From: an uncultured Veillonella sp. | GTDB taxonomy: Bacteria; Bacillota; Negativicutes; Veillonellales; Veillonellaceae | Reading direction: 5' to 3' | Assembly: GCF_938010505.1 (NCBI RefSeq) | Contig: NZ_CALLVP010000024.1 | Span: 1 to 13,263, forward strand | DNA length: 13,263 nucleotides | In this document: positions 7,026-13,238 of the stretch, one piece after another | How the letters are laid out: each line of letters begins with the position of its first letter | Numbering within the stretch: the first letter of the stretch is position 1 | Made by a program: the position numbers and the translations under genes | Notes under the pieces: model-generated | Database searches by the model: none | Told to the model about the DNA's origin: nothing | What the model saw: the letters and a program-made list of their open reading frames with translations, nothing else

Positions 7026-7052
7026 CTGTATTTATACGTTATATAAATACAG
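7026..7052. repeat. 11-bp perfect inverted repeat
   Basis: CTGTATTTATA and TATAAATACAG flank a 5-bp CGTTA spacer. It lies between the terminator of the secreted-protein gene and the thrS promoter. There is no U-tract, so it is not an intrinsic terminator. It shares the CTGTA/TACAG pentamers with the 6978 palindrome but in the opposite arrangement. Confidence 0.55.
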
Positions 7053-7057
7053 TTTTG

Positions 7058-7090
7058 AAAAGAAAACAGCCCGAGAATAATCTCGAGCCG
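7058..7090 (-). terminator. Intrinsic terminator of the secreted-protein gene
   Basis: Minus-strand hairpin with a 10-bp stem (7090-7081 with 7076-7067, including two G-U pairs), loop TTAT and a TTTTCTTTT tail (7066-7058). It ends transcription from the gene at 7194, about 100 nt after that stop codon. Confidence 0.88.
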
Positions 7091-7138
7091 TTTATGATAT
7101 ACGTTGTTCTTTGTTATAATATGATGTCTACTTTATAG

Positions 7139-7180
7139 TATGTTGTATGATGATGTATTACATACAGCATATACGACATA
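7139..7180. repeat. Long imperfect AT-rich inverted repeat
   Basis: The arms (7139-7158 and 7162-7180) share TATGT, GTAT, ATG and TGTAT blocks with one substitution and a one-base bulge around a 3-nt spacer. It occupies the 3' untranslated region of the secreted-protein gene, between the stop codon and the terminator. It could form a long 3' hairpin in that mRNA. Function unknown. Confidence 0.5.
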
Positions 7181-7193
7181 CGTTATTTATAAA

Positions 7194-8183
7194 TTAACGT
7201 TTGAAGTTTGTAGACAGCATAGCTCCAATTACTTTTTCCAACTTGCTAGTGGAAAGGTCTGGACCTTTGTAGAGTGTTAAGAGCACGTCGTTAGAGTTAT
7301 CTTGTTTAGATACCATCATAACACCGCTACCGCGAGCCCCGTTATCATCGTAATCTTTCGCTACGATAACAAGGTTCAAATAATGGTCCTTCATGTATGT
7401 ATACACCTTGCTTGTACGCGCAGAGGAACCGATCATTTTTGCCATGTTCATACCACGGTTAAATACGATTGTATTTGCATTATGTGGATTTGCCGCTAAT
7501 TGTTGCTTTTCTTCTTCATTTAGAGGCATGAGGTTTACCATGAGGGAGTCACCCATCTTGCCACGGAACATGGCTGGCATCGTTTCACGCACATCATCAG
7601 GAATGCCTGTGTCAGCAGTCAATTTCAATTCCTTAGGCACGGTCATGTACAAAACGCCCTTGCTATTGCGTCCCACCTCTGTTGTACTGAGGTCTACAGC
7701 GCTAAGCATAATAGAATCTTTAATGGTCGCCACTTGGTTAGCCAATGGTTTTTCAGGAACGCCACGGCTCGCCAATTGTACATCTCCAGATTTAGTTTTC
7801 TTCAATGTTTCCACGTTCCAGCTTGCACCTTTTTTATCTGCATCGCTAGCTTCTGTGAAAGCATTTGCCCCATCTTTTGTGCCTACATATACATACGTTT
7901 GAGCCGGAATGATTGTATCTGGTGCGCCAGATTTATTGAAAGCCGCACCGTATACCACATTAGGAATCACAGTAGAACCAATTTGTAGGTTGTTATTAGT
8001 TTGGCTTTCAACATCAAAATTGATATTCCCTGTGAAAGTCATATCAGGACCATGGTTAATAACAACCACATCCCCTGCTTGAGGAATGATTACAGGACCT
8101 ACAGGCCCCGCCATAGCTACACCTGCCATAGATACTCCAAGGCAAGCTGTTAATAATGCACGTTTCAAAATAGATTGTTTCAT
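7194..8183 (-). CDS. Secreted protein of unknown family
   Basis: I do not recognise this 329-residue protein. It begins with a clear Sec signal peptide: basic MKQSILKR, a hydrophobic core ALLTACLGVSMAGVAMA and probable cleavage at AMA|GPV after residue 25, with no lipobox cysteine. The mature chain has no further membrane segment, no cysteine and no obvious repeat or catalytic motif. Residues about 40-110 look beta-rich (VVVIN, MTFTGNINF, YVYVGT), whereas the C-terminal half (about 230-329) alternates helix and strand and ends SKLEKVIGAMLSTNFKR. It is probably periplasmic or surface exposed. The ribosome site is weak (GAGAG 7 nt before ATG). It is monocistronic, with a promoter overlapped by an inverted repeat (8227-8272) and its own terminator (7058). 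Likely a lineage-specific envelope protein; function not assigned. Confidence 0.85.
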   Translation of the reverse strand: MKQSILKRALLTACLGVSMAGVAMAGPVGPVIIPQAGDVVVINHGPDMTFTGNINFDVESQTNNNLQIGSTVIPNVVYGAAFNKSGAPDTIIPAQTYVYVGTKDGANAFTEASDADKKGASWNVETLKKTKSGDVQLASRGVPEKPLANQVATIKDSIMLSAVDLSTTEVGRNSKGVLYMTVPKELKLTADTGIPDDVRETMPAMFRGKMGDSLMVNLMPLNEEEKQQLAANPHNANTIVFNRGMNMAKMIGSSARTSKVYTYMKDHYLNLVIVAKDYDDNGARGSGVMMVSKQDNSNDVLLTLYKGPDLSTSKLEKVIGAMLSTNFKR

Positions 8184-8226
8184 AGATACACTCTCATTTC
8201 TCTACAATTCGTATACATTTGATGTA

Positions 8227-8272
8227 ATTGTAAATCTAGTAGAGTAATTAAATTCCCTCATAGATTTACAAT
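8227..8272. repeat. 12-bp perfect inverted repeat bracketing a promoter
   Basis: ATTGTAAATCTA (8227-8238) and TAGATTTACAAT (8261-8272) are exact reverse complements, 34 bp centre to centre. The right arm covers the -35 and spacer of the predicted minus-strand promoter and the left arm covers the first transcribed bases, the layout expected of a two-site operator. It could instead fold as a 12-bp mRNA stem with a 22-nt loop if transcription reads through from upstream. Confidence 0.6.
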
Positions 8273-8275
8273 CAA
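8247..8275 (-). promoter_or_regulatory. Promoter of the secreted-protein gene
   Basis: TTGATT (8275-8270) and TTTAAT (8252-8247) have 17-bp spacing on the minus strand. The predicted start near 8240 gives a leader of about 57 nt. Confidence 0.5.
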
Positions 8276-8283
8276 AATTATAC

Positions 8284-8559
8284 TTAATCTTCTATAGTGA
8301 CATAGTCGGATAAGCTACTTAATACTTCAAGCGCCAAGGGCCGTGTAGATGGTGTGCAGCGCAACATACACCGCCCACTCGCATCTACAGAGGTCATAAC
8401 ACCTAAATATTCATAGCCTTCAATGATGCGATTGATGAAATTCGTATGCTTAGGATCAATGTGAAAGTACACATACGCTTCTTCTCCAGAGATGGTTGAA
8501 TCGGATACATCGGGAAATGAGCCGATAGATTTACTCGGTTCTAATGGTGTACCACTCAT
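8284..8559 (-). CDS. DUF4911 family protein
   Basis: Small soluble protein of 91 residues with no signal peptide. The core from about residue 27 to the end (AYVYFHIDPKHTNFINRIIEGYEYLGVMTSVD ... MLRCTPSTRPLALEVLSSL, given here in part) matches my recollection of DUF4911, an uncharacterised family of Firmicutes. It is recognised by the central helix INRIIEGYEYLG, a strand and then the C-terminal TPSTRP-helix element, an alpha/beta fold resembling small ligand-binding domains. The first 25 residues are Ser/Pro-rich and probably disordered. The ATG follows AAGGAGG by 7 nt. It lies 112 nt after trhP on the same strand with no terminator between, so read-through from the tRNA-modification genes is likely. 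Function unknown. Confidence 0.75.
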   Translation of the reverse strand: MSGTPLEPSKSIGSFPDVSDSTISGEEAYVYFHIDPKHTNFINRIIEGYEYLGVMTSVDASGRCMLRCTPSTRPLALEVLSSLSDYVTIED

Positions 8560-8671
8560 AAAGTTCCCTCCTTCAAATCTGCTACATATATCGCTTACTT
8601 TTATAATCTAAACACCATTGTTAATTTAACTACTAATCAAAATTATGATCTTTTATATTAGTATGTTTAAA

Positions 8672-9916
8672 TTATTCGTCTTCTTTAGGTTTGCACTCAC
8701 GGCGCATCATGGAGTACGGTTCAAGTGGTGTATCCATATAAATGCGTACTTTCATTTGTGCATGAGGTGCTACATCGATTGGATTGCCATCTTCATCTGT
8801 CATTTTTTCGATCACCGTTTCAACGAGTTCACCTTTTGGTTGGCAGAATTCCACCTTATCACCCACTTTAAAGTTGTTACGTTGTTCGAGATCAACGTAT
8901 TTTTCTTCTTCGTTGTAGCCCATAACTAAACCGATGAAGTCATGGCTCTGGGTATTCGTAGATTTACCATAGTTTTGAGCCGTTTCATCAGGACGACCTT
9001 CTGCAAAGCCATCTGTGTAAGGACGATGGGAAATCTTTTCTAATTCTGCAAGCCATTCTGGACGAACGTACCAATCCTTGCCTTCTTTAAGGTATGCATC
9101 GATAGCTGTGCGATATACTTTCGACACTGTTGCACAGTAGTGAACGGATTTCATACGACCTTCGATTTTAAGACTATCAATACCAGCTTCATATAGATCT
9201 GGAATGCGGTGAATTAAGCACAAGTCTTTAGAATTAAAGATATACGTGCCATGTTCATCTTCTTCGATAGGATAATATTCACCAGGTCGATTAGATTCAA
9301 CAAGAGAATACTTCCAACGACAAGATTGGGAACATTGACCACGGTTCGCATCACGGTTACCTGTCATATAGTTAGACAAGAGACATCGACCGGAGTAAGA
9401 AATACACATAGAGCCATGTACGAAAGACTCGATTTCAATATCTACATTGTCCTTCATTTCTTTAAGGTCTGCTAAGGATACTTCGCGAGCCGCTACAACA
9501 CGTGTGGCACCAAGTTCTTTCCACATTTGCACCGTATGCCAGTTTGTAGTAGAAGCTTGTGTACTTACGTGAAGCTCTAAACCTGGAGCTACGCGCTTAG
9601 CAAGACTAAAGATACCCATATCGGCTACGATGATAGCATCAACACCGATACTTTCAAGGAATTTCAAATAATCCTCTAAGCCTTCGAAGTCCTCGTTGTG
9701 AGGAATAATATTGCATGTAACATGGAGTTTTTTCCCATGGGCATGCACGAATTCTACAGCTTCCTTTAATTCCTCATCGGAGAAATTAGAGTTACCTGCA
9801 CGCAAGCCAAAGCGTTTGCCTGCACAATATACGGCATCCGCACCATAACGGATAGCCATTTTAAGCTTGTCCATATTACCCGCTGGACAAAGCAATTCCA
9901 TAAAATGTTCTGACAT
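8672..9916 (-). CDS. trhP: U32-family tRNA 5-hydroxyuridine synthesis protein (TrhP/YrrO-like)
   Basis: Member of the peptidase U32 family. In Bacillus and E. coli the TrhP members (YrrN/YrrO, YegQ) are prephenate-dependent enzymes that form 5-hydroxyuridine at tRNA position 34. The 414-residue protein opens with ELLCPAGNMDKLKMAIRYGA (8-27) and contains AGKRFGLRAGN and ESFVHGSMCISYSGRC. Cysteines 171, 178, 195 and 233 have the spacing of the [4Fe-4S] ligands in U32 proteins, and C199 lies near them. A C-terminal beta domain follows (about 335-414). I choose the ATG at 9916, which overlaps the trmR stop as TAATG, implying translational coupling; the GTG at 9937 would lie in the ribosome site. 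Adjacent trmR, which acts on ho5U, supports the tRNA role over collagenase/protease names. Other U32 functions (23S rRNA, ubiquinone) are less likely. Confidence 0.88.
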   Translation of the reverse strand: MSEHFMELLCPAGNMDKLKMAIRYGADAVYCAGKRFGLRAGNSNFSDEELKEAVEFVHAHGKKLHVTCNIIPHNEDFEGLEDYLKFLESIGVDAIIVADMGIFSLAKRVAPGLELHVSTQASTTNWHTVQMWKELGATRVVAAREVSLADLKEMKDNVDIEIESFVHGSMCISYSGRCLLSNYMTGNRDANRGQCSQSCRWKYSLVESNRPGEYYPIEEDEHGTYIFNSKDLCLIHRIPDLYEAGIDSLKIEGRMKSVHYCATVSKVYRTAIDAYLKEGKDWYVRPEWLAELEKISHRPYTDGFAEGRPDETAQNYGKSTNTQSHDFIGLVMGYNEEEKYVDLEQRNNFKVGDKVEFCQPKGELVETVIEKMTDEDGNPIDVAPHAQMKVRIYMDTPLEPYSMMRRECKPKEDE

Positions 9917-10524
9917 TATTTGTTGTGCCCTTTCCACACACTCACACTCATACCATCCCCCATTGGGTAAATGGTAGTGTTAAACAATTCTTTATTTTCA
10001 ACATATGTTAAGTATTCTTGTAACCGTTTTACGATAGTTTTGAACCGTTTTGGCGGCTCCTTATCGCCCCTTACATAGCCTCTAAAGAGTACATTATCTG
10101 CAAGGATGACGCCCCCTTCTTTCACATGCGGCAAAATGAGTTCAAGTTGTTTTAAATATTGCCCCTTAGGACCATCTAAAAACACTAGATCATATTCCCC
10201 AGTGAGTTCCGTTAAGACTTGAGACGCATCGCCTTTAAGCAACGTAATTTTATCGGCATAATCGGATTGGTTAATATAATATTTCGCCATTTCATGACGC
10301 ACATCATCTAGTTCAATAGATGTGATATGTCCCTCTTCCTCGTCGAGTAGCGGTGCCATCAACAAAGAGGAGTAACCAATGGCGGTGCCCACCTCTAACA
10401 CAGAGGTGGGCCGGTACAAACCTATTAATTCTTCAAATAGATGAACCTCAGATTCTCGTAGAATCGGCACATCATTAATCATCGCGTAAATACGCTGTTC
10501 ATTTAAAATATCATTTAATGTCAT
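9916..10524 (-). CDS. trmR: tRNA 5-hydroxyuridine O-methyltransferase (TrmR/YrrM-like)
   Basis: SAM-dependent O-methyltransferase of the catechol-OMT type. The Bacillus orthologue TrmR (YrrM) methylates ho5U34 to mo5U34 in tRNAs, widening wobble decoding. Visible in 202 residues: SAM motif I LEVGTAIGYSS (43-53); the acidic IELDD (70-74) that binds the ribose; metal-binding D117 in FLDGPKGQY and DN (143-144) in LADNVLFRG; and the C-terminal YPMGDGMSVSVWK. The NVLF-G and GDG segments agree with YrrM. The ATG lies 14 nt after AGGAGA, longer than usual, and a small GTAG/CTAC hairpin in between may shorten it; an in-frame stop rules out an earlier start. It follows mltG by 23 nt and overlaps trhP by one base. 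Confidence 0.88.
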   Translation of the reverse strand: MTLNDILNEQRIYAMINDVPILRESEVHLFEELIGLYRPTSVLEVGTAIGYSSLLMAPLLDEEEGHITSIELDDVRHEMAKYYINQSDYADKITLLKGDASQVLTELTGEYDLVFLDGPKGQYLKQLELILPHVKEGGVILADNVLFRGYVRGDKEPPKRFKTIVKRLQEYLTYVENKELFNTTIYPMGDGMSVSVWKGHNK

Positions 10525-10547
10525 GAAAGTAGATTAAATCTCCTACA

Positions 10548-11984
10548 TTATCTATTGTTAGCACCATTAGGAACTACAAGTGTAGAGCGATCAACGGGAG
10601 CCGCTGGTTGCACCTGAATTTGTGGTGCTGGTTGTGCATTTGGAATAACATTTTGCATCGATTCAGGCACAGAAGTTGTAGCTGGTACATAAGTATTATT
10701 ATTATTTGTATTGTTTCCATAAGATGCAGCAGCTGGATTTACTTGAACTGGTATTGGATTTTGTGTTGTACCAGGTACAGGATCTGGAATCTCCGCTGCA
10801 GGAACCGTAGTTGGCGTGTATTTATAGCTAGGTTCTACATCAACATATTGAGAGTCTGCTTCCACTGCTTCTGCAGAACTATAATTGTAATCAGGCTCTG
10901 TAGTCGCCACTGTCACATCATAGTTAGGACCTGCTTGTGCAGCTACTTCAGTATTAGCAGAGGAATTTTTTACTGTGTCCGCACCGTAAATCTTATTAAC
11001 CACTGCTAAATGCTCTTGGTATGTTTTAGAGAAGTGATTATGTCCCTCTTTATCCGCTACAAAGTATAAGTAATCCGTATTTTCAGAGTGTAATACTGAA
11101 TCTAAAGATTTTTTACCAGGGTTTGCAATTGGTCCTGGTGGTAGGCCTTTAGATACATATGTATTATATGGGCTTTGAAGTTGTGTATCACCAATCGTTA
11201 CATTCTCCTTTGCATAACCAAGTACATAGGAAATGGTCGCATCAGATTGCAATGGAATACCGTGAGCCAAGCGTTTTTTAAATACGCCTGCAATAGTTGG
11301 ACGGTCTGCATCAAATAAAGACTCTCGTTCAACGATAGATGCCAAGGTTACAAAGTCATGAATACTCATATGTTGAGCTTGAATTTGTTTCTTCACAGCT
11401 GGTGTGAGATAACGATTCATTTCATCAGCCATCATTTGAATAACGTCACGAGGTGTAGCCCCTACTGGAATTTCATACGTACTTGGGAACAAGAAGCCTT
11501 CTACAGGATAGGTAGCAGGTTTTGTGCCTTTCATGTATGGGTATGGTACATAGGTCTTAGCTTCAGCCAAGAAGTCCTTTGCCTTCATGATTTGATTCTT
11601 TTCAAGAACGATAGCGATATCCCCAACCGTATAGCCTTCAGGAATGGTAACACGTATAGATTCTACATGACCTTCTTGTAATAAAGAAATGAGTTCGCGC
11701 ACAGTTACTTTATTAGGAATTTGATAATGGCCAGTTTGAAGCTTATCATTAGTACCGCTTAAGTATAACCAAAGCTTAAAGCCTTGAGCGGAGCGAATAA
11801 GCCCTTTTTCAAAGAGCATATCTGCAATTTCAGTGCCCGTTTGACCCTTTTCAATAACTAGAACTTGCGTTCCATCATCTTGGGCAAAGGTATTCGGCAC
11901 AAAGTATAATGCACCAAGACCGCCGCCAATAATTAATACACCTAGAATAGCTAGGATTAAAATATATCTTAAGGCTTTTCTCAC
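10548..11984 (-). CDS. mltG: Endolytic murein transglycosylase MltG with long C-terminal tail
   Basis: Membrane-anchored lytic transglycosylase (YceG fold) that cuts nascent glycan strands and sets chain length. The start is a GTG (11984) giving MRKALRYILIL; an upstream in-frame ATG (12029) lies inside the -10 element and cannot be used from that promoter. Product 478 residues: cytoplasmic basic end, one membrane helix (about 7-29), a LysM-like subdomain (about 37-110), then the YceG catalytic domain with ASIVERES holding the probable catalytic Glu219, LQSDATISY (245-253) and YNTYVSKGLPPGPIANPG (273-290), ending at about 334. Residues 335-478 are a Pro/Asn/Thr/Gln/Val-rich low-complexity tail, including GNNTNNNNTY, that usual MltG proteins (about 340-380 residues) lack. 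It heads the operon with trmR and trhP. Confidence 0.95.
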   Translation of the reverse strand: MRKALRYILILAILGVLIIGGGLGALYFVPNTFAQDDGTQVLVIEKGQTGTEIADMLFEKGLIRSAQGFKLWLYLSGTNDKLQTGHYQIPNKVTVRELISLLQEGHVESIRVTIPEGYTVGDIAIVLEKNQIMKAKDFLAEAKTYVPYPYMKGTKPATYPVEGFLFPSTYEIPVGATPRDVIQMMADEMNRYLTPAVKKQIQAQHMSIHDFVTLASIVERESLFDADRPTIAGVFKKRLAHGIPLQSDATISYVLGYAKENVTIGDTQLQSPYNTYVSKGLPPGPIANPGKKSLDSVLHSENTDYLYFVADKEGHNHFSKTYQEHLAVVNKIYGADTVKNSSANTEVAAQAGPNYDVTVATTEPDYNYSSAEAVEADSQYVDVEPSYKYTPTTVPAAEIPDPVPGTTQNPIPVQVNPAAASYGNNTNNNNTYVPATTSVPESMQNVIPNAQPAPQIQVQPAAPVDRSTLVVPNGANNR

Positions 11985-12027
11985 GTCGTTGAGTTCCTTT
12001 CTGTAACATAACAGTATATACCATATC

Positions 12028-12036
12028 ATTATACCA
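12028..12036 (-). promoter_or_regulatory. Extended -10 promoter of mltG-trmR-trhP
   Basis: TGGTATAAT on the minus strand is a perfect -10 with the extended TGn element; the base run at the -35 position (TAGGGG) is poor. The predicted start near 12021 leaves a leader of about 37 nt before the GTG of mltG. Confidence 0.6.
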
Positions 12037-12181
12037 TAAAGTGTATGTTTCCCCTATATAAAAGGCCTATCACCCGCGTAGATAACACAATGTAACACAT
12101 ACATCAATTATAATCCCCTGTCATGCTTAAAGTATAAATGTTAACATCCTTTTTTGTACCAAAAGAAAATGATACAAAACA
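12037..12181. other. Non-coding gap between the ruvX-operon terminator and mltG promoter
   Basis: No gene is supported here. It holds a 10-bp palindrome ATGTTAACAT near 12137-12146, a TTTGTA/TACAAA inverted pair near 12155-12179, and a second minus-strand TATAAT near 12109-12114 without a convincing -35. These may be upstream promoter elements for mltG; I see no clear RNA gene. Confidence 0.35.
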
Positions 12182-12217
12182 AATAAAAATAGCGTATTGC
12201 CCTATGACAACACGCTA
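12182..12217 (-). terminator. Intrinsic terminator of ireB-ruvX-DUF1292
   Basis: Minus-strand hairpin TAGCGTGTTG (12217-12208) with CAATACGCTA (12199-12190), 10 bp including one G-U pair, an 8-nt loop and a TTTTTATTT tail. It starts about 20 nt after the DUF1292 stop codon and separates this operon from mltG. Confidence 0.88.
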
Positions 12218-12235
12218 AATTTATGCTAAAGACGA

Positions 12236-12532
12236 CTATTCGTCTTCATCCATGTCTTCATACAATTTTACTAGAGTTTCAAAGTTTTCATCTTCTTCAT
12301 CTAAAGGTACGTATTCTTCTACGCCTTCTTCATTTGTTTCGATGCGAGCCAAGATCATGTATGTGTCATCTTGACCTTCATGGTCAGCGTCTTCATCTTG
12401 TACATGTACAAGAACGGCATACTCTTGACCTTCGTGGTTCAAGACAACATCTTCTGTGAAGTATTGTTTGTTACCATGTTCATCTTCGAATTCCAAATAA
12501 TACACTTCACCTTCAAAATTTTGGTCAACCAT
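12236..12532 (-). CDS. DUF1292 protein (YrzB-like)
   Basis: Very acidic soluble protein of 98 residues from the DUF1292 family (Bacillus YrzB), found next to ruvX in Firmicutes; biochemical role unknown. The N-terminal half carries short beta strands of the type EGEVYYLEFEDEHGNKQYF (7-25) and QEYAVLVHVQDED, the middle holds DDTYMILARIE, and the C-terminal part is Glu/Asp-rich and ends in LYEDMDEDE. There is no signal peptide or cysteine. The ATG follows AAGGAGG by 7 nt. It lies 26 nt after ruvX and is the last gene before the 12182 terminator. Confidence 0.88.
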   Translation of the reverse strand: MVDQNFEGEVYYLEFEDEHGNKQYFTEDVVLNHEGQEYAVLVHVQDEDADHEGQDDTYMILARIETNEEGVEEYVPLDEEDENFETLVKLYEDMDEDE

Positions 12533-12558
12533 TGGAAACCCTCCTTAAGGAAAAATAC

Positions 12559-12978
12559 TTATTTATTAAACTGCAAGCGATCTAAATATCCTTGCAAAAT
12601 TACAACCGCTGCCATCTTATCGATAACGGATTTACGCTTTTTACGGCTCACATCAGCTGCAATGAGTTGGCGTTCAGCCATAACAGTAGATAACCGCTCA
12701 TCCCAATATGTAACAGGTAAATCGATGACTTCCTTCATCTTAGCAACGAATTCTTCAGTCTTTTCAGCTCGTTCACCTTTTGTACCATTCATATTTTTCG
12801 GCATACCTACTACAAGTTCATGTACTTCATATTCAGCAATGAGCTCTTGCAAGCGGTTAAAGTCTTTTTCAAGAGATGTTCTACGAATGGTTTCAATACC
12901 TTGTGCAGTCATGAGCAGTGCATCGCTACAGGCAATACCAATAGTACGGCTGCCTACATCTAATGACATAATTCTCAT
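12559..12978 (-). CDS. ruvX: Putative pre-16S rRNA nuclease / Holliday junction resolvase-like protein
   Basis: RNase H-fold protein of the YqgF/RuvX family, implicated in 16S rRNA 5'-end maturation and in some bacteria in junction resolution. Full length at 139 residues. Catalytic acidic positions visible: D7 in LDVGSRTIG, D93-E94 in YWDERLST and D120 in the closing VIDKMAAVVILQGYLD helix. The glycine-rich VVGMPKNMNGTKG (56-68) is the family signature. The ATG at 12978 overlaps the ireB stop codon as TAATG, so translation is probably coupled. The order ireB-ruvX-DUF1292 is conserved in Firmicutes (yrzL-yrrK-yrzB). No missing residues. Confidence 0.96.
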   Translation of the reverse strand: MRIMSLDVGSRTIGIACSDALLMTAQGIETIRRTSLEKDFNRLQELIAEYEVHELVVGMPKNMNGTKGERAEKTEEFVAKMKEVIDLPVTYWDERLSTVMAERQLIAADVSRKKRKSVIDKMAAVVILQGYLDRLQFNK

Positions 12979-13238
12979 TATAGTTGCTTAGCCTTTGCGT
13001 ATTCTTTCAACAATTCTTCAATCAAGTCATCGCGCTCTAAACGACGGATATCGGAACGGGCATTATTATAACTTGTAATGTACGCTGGATCCCCAGAGAT
13101 TAGATAACCTAAGATTTGATTGATTGGATTGTAACCTTTTTCTTGAATAGATTGATAAACGCGAGTGAGCACCTCTTCAGCTGTCATCGGTTCATCGTCT
13201 ACTTTACGGAATAACATGGTTTCATCTGAAACTTTCAT
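12978..13238 (-). CDS. ireB: IreB family regulatory phosphoprotein (UPF0297)
   Basis: Small helical dimeric protein, 86 residues, of the DUF965/UPF0297 family (Bacillus YrzL). In Enterococcus, IreB is phosphorylated by the PASTA kinase IreK on N-terminal threonines and lowers intrinsic cephalosporin resistance. The family pattern is seen: VSDETMLFR at the N terminus with S4 and T7 in the phospho-acceptor region, then EVLTRVYQSIQEKGYNPINQ, the loop GYLISGDPAYITS and ARSDIRRLERDDLIEELLK. The ATG follows AAAGGAGGG by about 6 nt. It is the first visible gene of the operon; in Bacillus alaS lies upstream, which here would be outside the window. No kinase gene is in the window, so the signalling link is from family knowledge. 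Confidence 0.94.
   Translation of the reverse strand: MKVSDETMLFRKVDDEPMTAEEVLTRVYQSIQEKGYNPINQILGYLISGDPAYITSYNNARSDIRRLERDDLIEELLKEYAKAKQL

Noticed and set aside
8227..8272. Inverted repeat as an intrinsic terminator of the DUF4911 gene
   Set aside because: The loop is 22 nt, the stem is AT-rich and no U-tract follows on the minus strand.
9917..9937. Longer trhP reading starting at GTG 9937
   Set aside because: The GTG overlaps the GGAAAGGG ribosome site within trmR; the TAATG overlap at 9916 is a standard coupling arrangement.
10608..11009. 133-residue plus-strand reading frame opposite mltG
   Set aside because: It is Cys/Trp/Ile-rich with no family resemblance and lies antisense to the low-complexity tail of a clear gene, so it is a shadow.
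12371..12991. 206-residue plus-strand frame opposite DUF1292 and ruvX
   Set aside because: It spans two convincing minus-strand genes and their ribosome sites; the composition is that of an antisense shadow.
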